Source: CAKZNE01 sp040222435
Lineage (GTDB): Bacteria > Bacteroidota > Bacteroidia > Flavobacteriales > Schleiferiaceae
DNA length: 64,000 nt
Direction: 5' to 3'
NCBI GenBank assembly: GCA_965212245.1
Contig: OZ243107.1
Coordinates: 2,046,001-2,110,000, forward strand
Part shown: positions 57,911 through 64,000 of the stretch, in pieces
Layout: every line of letters begins with the position of its first letter
Numbering within the stretch: position 1 is the first letter of the stretch
The notes under the pieces: generated by a model
The model's database searches: none
Seen by the model: the letters and a program-made list of their open reading frames with translations, nothing else
Told to the model about the DNA's origin: nothing
Translations under genes and position numbers: made by a program

Positions 57911-59737
57911 ATGAAAAAAATGTATGTTTTAATCCTGGCTGTTGCTTTCAGTCTGGGCCTGCAGGCACAAAACACCTTGCAGATGAAAATCCACGTGGTG
58001 GATCAGAACGGCCAGCTTGTCCCTAACTGGACGGTTAACATTAATGCTTACGGCAACGCTAACTTCAATGTAAATGCTTTTTTGCCTACAGATGGTTTTG
58101 GAAAAGTTGATACGTTGATATCTTATCCATCAAGTCTCAATTATCTTCATACGTACGCTTCCACCAGAGGGTGTGACGGCACCTATGCAGGTGTGGGTGA
58201 TACACTGATTCCCGGTGGTCCGCTGGTGGTGAATGACACCATTGTAGTGAACTGCCCGGGCACTCCGGCTAACTGCTCGCTTAGCTTTACCAGTACTATT
58301 AACCCCAGTACCCCGGCCACTGTTAAATTATCCAGAATTTTCTATTTGCCACCCAATACCACGTCTTCTTATGTTATAGATTTTGGAGATGGAACCTCAG
58401 GTACAGATCCACAGGGGTCACATACGTATACACAAACGGGTACTTATCAAATCTGTATGACCGCTACAGCCGTGGATACAAACTATAATCTTACCCTGTG
58501 TGATGTAACGGTTTGTGATAGCGTAACGATAACTTCTCTTACACCCACTTACACATGTAATGCTCAGATAAGTTCATCAGCTTCACCTACGGCCATGAGC
58601 CCCTACAGAGCGTACTTTACCAACCAAACCAGTCATAATGCCGTGCCGGCCGGTGGTAGTGTAACAAAAACTTATAATTTTGGTGACGGAAATTCAGCAG
58701 TCGCCCAAACCGGTGTGGGTAAATATCACAATTACTCATCTCCAGGAGTTTACTTCCCTTGCGTTACCATTGAAATTCGTGATGCATCAAATAATATAGT
58801 ATGCAGTAGTAGCGACTGTGATTCACTTTATATATCTACTCCTGCACAAACCGTGTGCAATGCCAATATTAATCTGAATCAACTTAGTAATTCGTACTTA
58901 ACTGTAAATGCTACATCAACCGGGTCAAGTGTTCAGAACCTGCCCTCAGGAGGATATGTACGCACCTATTATGATTTTGGAAATGGTTATACCGGCCCCG
59001 GGACACCCACTTCAAACAGGCACTTCAGATATTCCCAGCCTGGATTATACTCAGTATGCTTAATGCAGGTGGCTTTTGATGCCAATAGCGATACTTTGTG
59101 TATATCCTATGATTGCGATTCTATCAACGTTACTGTCCCTTACAATTGCCAGGCTTCATTTACCCTGGATACTGCAAATTCAGGAAATGGTACTGTATAT
59201 CTCTGGAATACTTCTACCTGGGACTCCAGCGTAACCAATGTATACCAATGGTGGGATTTTGGCGATGGAGATACCGCAGGTGGAGCTTTTCCAACCCATA
59301 TTTACAATAGTCCCGGAGCCTATTACGTATGCTTATACCTTTACACTACCGGGCCTGCGGGCGTATGTCAAAGCTCTTTCTGCGATACTTTAACGGTTGA
59401 CTCTGCGGGTAATGTGGTATTTAAAAATGGTAACAGCTTTACCCTCATCGTTCAGGATCCTTCTACCATAGGTATAGAAGAAAACTTTACTGTGAGTAAA
59501 ATGAATATGTACCCTAACCCTGCTGATGAATATGTAACTATTTCAGGAGCTGGAAGAGGAGAACTGAAGTGGCAATTAATTGACATGAAAGGAACGGCTA
59601 TCGGTCGCGGTACGGAGCGAATCAATGGTGATGAATCCTTTTCCATTGATGTATCTGCTTATCCAAAGGGCTTGTATATCCTCAGGCTTGAGAATGGTAA
59701 AGTGGCAGAACATTATAAACTGAAATTGAATAGGTAA
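57911..59737 (+). CDS. PKD-repeat T9SS-sorted surface protein 1
   Basis: 608 residues. Signal MKKMYVLILAVAFSLGLQAQ. N-terminal segment (about 24-115) of transthyretin/CNA-B-like strands. Four PKD-type modules follow: about 122-206 (DFGDG at 157-161), 216-309 (NFGDG), 316-410 (DFGNG) and 412-495 (DFGDG). Each begins with a Cys-x-x-x-F/I strand and ends C-x(2-3)-CD-S/T, so paired cysteines are conserved. The C-terminal T9SS type A domain covers about 530-608 (MNMYPNPADEYVTI, PKGLYILRLENGKVAEH). Likely a cell-surface adhesin or matrix protein. First of three tandem paralogues. Confidence 0.85.
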   Translation: MKKMYVLILAVAFSLGLQAQNTLQMKIHVVDQNGQLVPNWTVNINAYGNANFNVNAFLPTDGFGKVDTLISYPSSLNYLHTYASTRGCDGTYAGVGDTLIPGGPLVVNDTIVVNCPGTPANCSLSFTSTINPSTPATVKLSRIFYLPPNTTSSYVIDFGDGTSGTDPQGSHTYTQTGTYQICMTATAVDTNYNLTLCDVTVCDSVTITSLTPTYTCNAQISSSASPTAMSPYRAYFTNQTSHNAVPAGGSVTKTYNFGDGNSAVAQTGVGKYHNYSSPGVYFPCVTIEIRDASNNIVCSSSDCDSLYISTPAQTVCNANINLNQLSNSYLTVNATSTGSSVQNLPSGGYVRTYYDFGNGYTGPGTPTSNRHFRYSQPGLYSVCLMQVAFDANSDTLCISYDCDSINVTVPYNCQASFTLDTANSGNGTVYLWNTSTWDSSVTNVYQWWDFGDGDTAGGAFPTHIYNSPGAYYVCLYLYTTGPAGVCQSSFCDTLTVDSAGNVVFKNGNSFTLIVQDPSTIGIEENFTVSKMNMYPNPADEYVTISGAGRGELKWQLIDMKGTAIGRGTERINGDESFSIDVSAYPKGLYILRLENGKVAEHYKLKLNR

Positions 59738-59751
59738 ACTTGGAATCCTAG
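59730..59751 (+). repeat. 22-nt repeat spanning the stop codon, copy 1
   Basis: Identical to 61762-61783. It includes the end of the last codons, the TAA and 14 nt of downstream DNA (ATAGGTAAAC then TTGGAATCCTAG). Confidence 0.75.
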
Positions 59752-59756
59752 ACTTT

Positions 59757-59789
59757 CAAAGGCGGCCATCAGGTCGCCTTTGTTTTTTT
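59757..59789 (+). terminator. Rho-independent terminator
   Basis: CAAAGGCG pairs with CGCCTTTG around GCCATCAGGT, followed by TTTTTTT, after PKD gene 1. Confidence 0.85.
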
Positions 59790-59954
59790 AACTCATAAGA
59801 TGTGTGCTTTTAATCAGTGGATTTGAGCTAAGAATCATCGGTGAAAGGTTTAGGAGTTGTTTCTGTCCGCTCCACAGCTATAGCATCGTACTCATCATGA
59901 AAACATATAGAACTTACAAACGTCTTATTATTTAAATCCAATAGAGTATAGAGT

Positions 59955-61769
59955 ATGAAAAAAAGTGCTGTACTTATAATTTTTTGTCTGTTGCTTGGAA
60001 TAGATGCCCAGGCTCAGAATGTACAAATAGTAATAGACGTATGGAAAGATGCTATCATCGGCACTCCTCAAACCAAACAACCTGTTATTATAAGCGTGAA
60101 CCCGGCCAACGGCCCTTCTTCTACCAATTTTAAATTTACCAATAATCAGGGTGTAATAGATACCATTATACCCCATCCGAGAATTGGTGGCTATTTTAGT
60201 GTAAGCACGGTAGGTTGTGATGGAAATTACCATTATGCAGGAGATACCTTAACAACCACTTCCAGTGTTCTCTTTAAAGACACATTGATACTGAACTGCC
60301 CAAGTCCATTTTGCTCTGCAGGATTCAGCCATAGTACAGATGCGGTAAACCCTTCTAAGGTAAACTTTACCAATACGGGAAACACACCCTCATCACCTTT
60401 TTCTCATACCATATACCAAATATCTTTTGGAGATGGCAGCAGCACCGCCAACAACCCTAATGCAAGCCATATTTACAGTAATAGTGCTACATACCAGGTA
60501 TGTATGACGGTAACTACTATTGACTCATTATATAACACCATCATTTGTCAGGATACATACTGCGATTCGGTGACAGTTACTGCCGGCCCGCCAATAACGT
60601 ACTGCTCACAAGATTTCAACATTAATATCCTGGATTCTGTGAACCGTATAGTACAGTTTAATGATCAAAGTACTGTAACCAATATGCCCAGTGGAGGCTC
60701 GGCTGAGGTTACCTGGTATTTTCAAAACTCTGATTCTGCAACCGCTTCTATAGGGGGATCAGTGAATTATACATTTTTCCAACCCGGTTTTCAAGCTGTA
60801 GGTCATTTGTTGGTAGTGTATGATGCCAATCAAAATGTAGTGTGTACCTCGTATGGAATAGATTCATTAATGCTTCCGGGAACACCTGCTTCTTGCAACG
60901 CAGGTTTTAGCAGTACTAACAGTACTACTGTTCCTAATCAGGTTACCATAAATATCCCTTCTAATGCCGTAAGCAATATTCCTCCCGGAGGAAGTGCAAC
61001 CTATGAGATTAGCCTGGGAGATGGAGCTGTGGTAAATTTTGTAACCAGTTATACTCATACGTATGCAAACAGCAGTTCATATAACGTATGTGTAACTGTA
61101 AAGGCACTGGACTCACTAGGTAATGAGTGGTGTTCAGATGTATATTGTGGTATAGTGGTTCCTAATGCTCTTTCATCCTGTTTTGCATCTTATTACCTGG
61201 ATTCTCTCAATTCAGGTGCTGGTACCGTTTATCTTTACAATAATTCATCTATCAGTATTCCGGGAGGTGCACTTACTTCTTATCTATGGGATTTTGGCGA
61301 TGGCAGTTCCTCCACCCAGGCCTTTCCCACGCATAATTATGCTTCTTATGGCAATTATAATTTATGCTTAACCGTTACTGGTTCAAATGGAACCATTAAT
61401 TGTATGGACACCTTATGCAGAACCATGTATGTGGATTCTTCAGGAAATGCACACTTTAAGAATGGTGGCACCGGTTTTACACTGGTAGTTCAAGATCCAT
61501 CTATTGGTTTGCAGGAGAATAGTGCTCACACCTTGAAAGTATATCCTAACCCTGCGTCTGATATGCTTACGGTTGAAGGAAATCGCGGAGGTAATATAAC
61601 CTGGCAATTGATTGATTTAAGAGGCACACGTATTGGTGAAGGAACTGAGCAACTAAACGGACAAGAACCCTTTACCATTAATGTATCTGGCTTCCCTGAA
61701 GGCTTATATATCCTCAGTGTGAAAGATGAGTTAGCCACAGAGCATATTAAGATTAAATTAGATAGGTAA
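59955..61769 (+). CDS. PKD-repeat T9SS-sorted surface protein 2
   Basis: 604 residues, same architecture as the gene at 57911. Signal MKKSAVLIIFCLLLGIDAQA, an N-terminal beta domain (about 22-115 ending LNCPSPFCSAG), four PKD-type modules (SFGDGSSTANN; a divergent second module with VTWYFQN where others have FGDG; SLGDGAVVNF; DFGDGSSSTQAFPTHNY), and the T9SS domain (LKVYPNPASDMLTVEG to TEHIKIKLDR). The second module lost the GDG turn. It has its own terminator on both sides, so the three paralogues are separate transcripts. Probably surface attached and adhesive. Confidence 0.85.
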   Translation: MKKSAVLIIFCLLLGIDAQAQNVQIVIDVWKDAIIGTPQTKQPVIISVNPANGPSSTNFKFTNNQGVIDTIIPHPRIGGYFSVSTVGCDGNYHYAGDTLTTTSSVLFKDTLILNCPSPFCSAGFSHSTDAVNPSKVNFTNTGNTPSSPFSHTIYQISFGDGSSTANNPNASHIYSNSATYQVCMTVTTIDSLYNTIICQDTYCDSVTVTAGPPITYCSQDFNINILDSVNRIVQFNDQSTVTNMPSGGSAEVTWYFQNSDSATASIGGSVNYTFFQPGFQAVGHLLVVYDANQNVVCTSYGIDSLMLPGTPASCNAGFSSTNSTTVPNQVTINIPSNAVSNIPPGGSATYEISLGDGAVVNFVTSYTHTYANSSSYNVCVTVKALDSLGNEWCSDVYCGIVVPNALSSCFASYYLDSLNSGAGTVYLYNNSSISIPGGALTSYLWDFGDGSSSTQAFPTHNYASYGNYNLCLTVTGSNGTINCMDTLCRTMYVDSSGNAHFKNGGTGFTLVVQDPSIGLQENSAHTLKVYPNPASDMLTVEGNRGGNITWQLIDLRGTRIGEGTEQLNGQEPFTINVSGFPEGLYILSVKDELATEHIKIKLDR

Positions 61770-61783
61770 ACTTGGAATCCTAG
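61762..61783 (+). repeat. 22-nt repeat spanning the stop codon, copy 2
   Basis: Identical to 59730-59751; it marks the tandem duplication of the PKD genes. Confidence 0.75.
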
Positions 61784-61788
61784 CTGGA

Positions 61789-61820
61789 AAGAAGGCGGTT
61801 TTGCACCGCCTTCTTTTTTT
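61789..61820 (+). terminator. Rho-independent terminator
   Basis: AAGGCGG-TTTTGCA-CCGCCTT followed by CTTTTTTT, after PKD gene 2. Confidence 0.9.
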
Positions 61821-61882
61821 ATGGGATACGCTGAAAAAAATAACTGAAGAGCGTTGTCATATACATCTTATTTGTTTCGTAT

Positions 61883-61890
61883 TACATTTG
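61883..61890 (+). promoter_or_regulatory. -7 promoter element for PKD gene 3
   Basis: TACATTTG, a perfect TAnnTTTG, 22 nt before the ATG at 61913. Confidence 0.5.
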
Positions 61891-61912
61891 AAGCCGTTGG
61901 CTATAAAGCATT

Positions 61913-63718
61913 ATGAAAACATTCTTAAAAAATACATGGATCTTTGCCTTGCTGTTACTGTTTAGTACCGGCTTAAAAGCACAATTCCAGTATTTAGATA
62001 TTTATGTAGACTCCAGCGGTGTGCCTGTGCCCAACCAACCCGTGTGGATCGTTATACAATCCAATCCGGTTATTTATATCTCAGGCATTTCCAACGCTTC
62101 CGGGATCTTTCGTGATTCCATTCCCTCCCTTAGTGCTTCAGTACAACTTTATGCCTACAGCTTAGATTGTAACCGGAACTATATAGGTAAATCCGGTATG
62201 TTAGATACGGCTAATACGCTCTACTCTGATACCATTACCATGTCTTGCATTGGAAGTCCGTTAATTTGTACGGCTGACTTTTCATCCAGCCCCGGAGGAG
62301 GTAATGCCGTGAATTTCTCTAACAATTCCACTCAAACATTTGGAGCTCCCGCATCACGAATTTCCTATACCTGGAACTTTGGGGATGGACTGTCCTCTTC
62401 ACAGGAAAACCCATCTCATACCTATGGTAATGCCGGGTTTTACAATGTAAGCCTTACCATTAGTATCAAGGATTCTTTAGATACTTCATTTGTGTTAAAA
62501 TCGGATGTTCGTCAAAAAACGGTTCAGGCAGGCACACCTGCCTGTAATGCAGCTTTTCAATTTACCGTTAATGATTCAACCGTAAACTTCAATAATGTTT
62601 CAACTTTTAGCGGAGTACCCCCGTCAAGTATAGCTCTTTACCAATGGAATTTTGGTGATGGTGCCTTTTCGGGGCAAAGAGACCCCACACACAACTATGC
62701 AATTAACGGAGATTATGAGGTATGCCTGAGTCAATTTGTGGTGGATACTTCCGGAGTTTCGGCAGATACTTTATGCACCAATACTTTTTGTGACAGCTTA
62801 ACTATTTTTGTGGAGCCTCTGGTGTGTGCTGCTGATTTTAATGTTCAAAATATAGATTCTACAACACGCAGTATAACTTTGTCAGATAACAGTACTATCT
62901 CAAAACCCGGTTATAACAGATTTCTGCGTTGGGATTTTGGCGATGGCTCCTCCGACACTCTTTCAACGGTTACCCATGCGTATGCACCGGATACAACCAA
63001 TACTTTCCAGGTTTGTCTTTCCCTGGTGGTAGCAGATTCAGCCAGTGGCGATACCGTGTGTACCAACCTGTATTGTGAGAACATTACTATTGCGAATAGC
63101 TCGCCAAATTTTTGTGTGGCCGGTTTTATTGTAGATACCATCAATAGCTACAATGGAAAGGTATACGTATGGAATACTTCCTGGCCCTACAATGGTAATT
63201 CAGATTATCAGAACTCCTATACATGGAGTTTCGGAGATCAGACCTTTTCAAATCAGGCTTTCCCCACACATATCTATAATGGCGCAGGAACCTATGTACT
63301 GCAGTTGGAGCTCAATTCACTTGAGCTGGCCACCGGAAAGGCCTGCCGGAGCCTGTATGGTGATACACTGACGGTAGACTCGTTGGGTGGTATAGTGAAT
63401 AAAAACGGCACAGCTTTTAAGTTGATCGTACTAAACCCTGAAAATATAGGTGTAGATGAAGAAACAAAGTTCACTGCTTCCGTTTACCCTAATCCGGCTA
63501 ATGACAGGCTGGTAGTAGAAGTTACGGCACATGACAAAAGCAAATGGTCTTTCAGAATGACCGATCTGAAAGGGAGTTTGATCTGGCAGGAAGAAAGGAG
63601 TATGAAGGACACAGACCACATGGATCTGGATGTTTCGAAAATGAGAGAAGGACTATATATATTCAGTATTCAGAGTGAGGAAGGTATTTCTCACCACAAA
63701 ATAAAAATTGACAGGTAA
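61913..63718 (+). CDS. PKD-repeat T9SS-sorted surface protein 3
   Basis: 601 residues, third tandem paralogue. Signal MKTFLKNTWIFALLLLFSTG. N-terminal beta domain (about 25-115), then four PKD-type modules: NFGDGLSSSQENPSHTY, NFGDGAFSGQRDPTHNY, DFGDGSSDTLSTVTHAY and SFGDQTFSNQAFPTHIY (last turn GDQ, not GDG). Module ends keep the C-x-x-x-C pattern (CTNTFCDS, CTNLYCEN). The T9SS domain is SVYPNPANDRLVVEVTAHD to SHHKIKIDR. Modules follow closer to the classic PKD consensus than in the first two genes. No terminator was seen before the sigma factor gene 113 nt downstream. Confidence 0.85.
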   Translation: MKTFLKNTWIFALLLLFSTGLKAQFQYLDIYVDSSGVPVPNQPVWIVIQSNPVIYISGISNASGIFRDSIPSLSASVQLYAYSLDCNRNYIGKSGMLDTANTLYSDTITMSCIGSPLICTADFSSSPGGGNAVNFSNNSTQTFGAPASRISYTWNFGDGLSSSQENPSHTYGNAGFYNVSLTISIKDSLDTSFVLKSDVRQKTVQAGTPACNAAFQFTVNDSTVNFNNVSTFSGVPPSSIALYQWNFGDGAFSGQRDPTHNYAINGDYEVCLSQFVVDTSGVSADTLCTNTFCDSLTIFVEPLVCAADFNVQNIDSTTRSITLSDNSTISKPGYNRFLRWDFGDGSSDTLSTVTHAYAPDTTNTFQVCLSLVVADSASGDTVCTNLYCENITIANSSPNFCVAGFIVDTINSYNGKVYVWNTSWPYNGNSDYQNSYTWSFGDQTFSNQAFPTHIYNGAGTYVLQLELNSLELATGKACRSLYGDTLTVDSLGGIVNKNGTAFKLIVLNPENIGVDEETKFTASVYPNPANDRLVVEVTAHDKSKWSFRMTDLKGSLIWQEERSMKDTDHMDLDVSKMREGLYIFSIQSEEGISHHKIKIDR

Positions 63719-63802
63719 GTTAAGATCAGAAAGTTAAAGCCCGGACTCTTTAAAAAACTGGTCTGACATTTACTTTTCAATTTTAACCAAACCTTAATGT
63801 AT

Positions 63803-63819
63803 GACTGCTAAAAGCAGTC
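63803..63819 (+). other. Hairpin upstream of the sigma factor gene
   Basis: GACTGC-TAAAA-GCAGTC, perfect 6-bp arms ending 12 nt before the GTG start and with no T-run after it. It may be a leader structure or an operator. Confidence 0.4.
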
Positions 63820-63831
63820 CGAGACCCATAA

Positions 63832-64000
63832 GTGAAGGATATAGGTGAAATCATACAAGGGTGTTTAAAGAATGATAGGAGATCACAGTTCAAGTTATAC
63901 GACTACTGTTTTAACCCTATGATGAGTATCTGTGTCCGTTATGAAAAAGATGAAGAAATGGCTTTGGAAATCTTAAATACGGCTTTTATGAAAGTGCTTA
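63832..64000 (+). CDS. RNA polymerase sigma factor, sigma-70 family, 3'-truncated
   Basis: 56 codons are visible and the frame is open to the window end. The GTG at 63832 is taken as start because an in-frame TAA precedes it directly. The sequence MKDIGEIIQGCLKNDRRSQF, KLYDYCFNPMMSICVRYEKD, EEMALEILNTAFMKVL is region 2 of ECF-type sigma factors of Bacteroidota: a helix of the form GCLxxDRxxQxxLYxxFxPxM, then the DAEDILQxxFxKV-like block (here EMALEILNTAFMKVL). The partner anti-sigma factor would lie downstream, outside the window. Its targets cannot be told. Confidence 0.8.
   Translation, partial: MKDIGEIIQGCLKNDRRSQFKLYDYCFNPMMSICVRYEKDEEMALEILNTAFMKVL

Noticed and set aside
57911..63718. 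Internal repeats as a possible CRISPR or satellite array
   Set aside because: The periodicity is protein-level PKD modules of about 90-100 codons with divergent DNA; no short direct repeats with spacers.

Overview
The window is chromosomal DNA of an aerobic, gliding/adhesive-type marine or environmental Bacteroidota, most likely Flavobacteriales. The evidence is: several secreted proteins ending in type IX secretion (T9SS) type A sorting domains; the T9SS component PorQ; promoters of the Bacteroidota form TTG-N(about 20)-TAnnTTTG; near absence of Shine-Dalgarno sequences; surface lipoproteins with a Cys-x-Lys-(Asp/Glu) start; and gene neighbourhoods typical of the phylum (rsfS-ftsH-LUD-cdsA-psd, porQ-cmk). 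No tRNA, rRNA, CRISPR array, insertion sequence or prophage was recognised. Both ends cut genes: a metallophosphoesterase on the left and an ECF-type sigma factor on the right.

Layout. 1-7.9 kb: outer-membrane beta-barrel proteins, the proline catabolism enzyme RocA, a MORN-type protein, YaaA and a beta-helix lipoprotein. 8-14 kb: ribosomal protein bL31B, a GlmU-like protein, Lon, PorQ, Cmk. 13.9-19 kb, minus strand: a membrane and quality-control operon (rsfS, ftsH, LUD protein, cdsA, psd, acyl-CoA-binding protein). 19-25 kb: birA, pyrE, NUDIX, coaD, ddl, a DUF4197 lipoprotein, dinB. 25-27.6 kb: an Rrf2 regulator and a T9SS-sorted choice-of-anchor I protein.

27.6-37.5 kb is the most distinctive part. 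It is a tightly packed seven-gene minus-strand operon: DUF4856 lipoprotein, two imelysin-like lipoproteins, a di-heme oxidoreductase, a third imelysin, an HTTM membrane protein and a TonB-dependent receptor. By analogy with EfeUOB (imelysin-type EfeO plus heme peroxidase EfeB) this looks like an envelope iron-acquisition system with unusual parts. Its promoter is a clear TTG-N20-TAnnTTTG and is flanked by two palindromes built from the half-site TTATTTAGA. The same palindrome with the same 5-nt spacer occurs between hemA and the AraC-hemH pair at 49.2 kb, so the iron operon and heme synthesis may share one iron-responsive regulator.

37.5-41.7 kb: two AraC regulators, an SRPBCC protein with a small membrane protein, and a YCF48-like T9SS protein. 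41.9-51.3 kb: heme synthesis by the C5 route, hemA-hemC-hemD-hemE-hemF-hemB-hemL on the minus strand, with divergent AraC-hemH. Protoporphyrinogen oxidase is not in the window. 51.3-53.7 kb: a visibly AT-rich stretch with a CARDB-like secreted protein, a 366-bp gap and a small lipoprotein. 53.8-57.7 kb: TauE/SafE permease, a secreted CxxC protein, TypA/BipA, a SnoaL-like protein. 57.9-63.7 kb: three tandem paralogous PKD-repeat T9SS proteins of about 600 residues, probably surface adhesins, followed by the sigma factor start.
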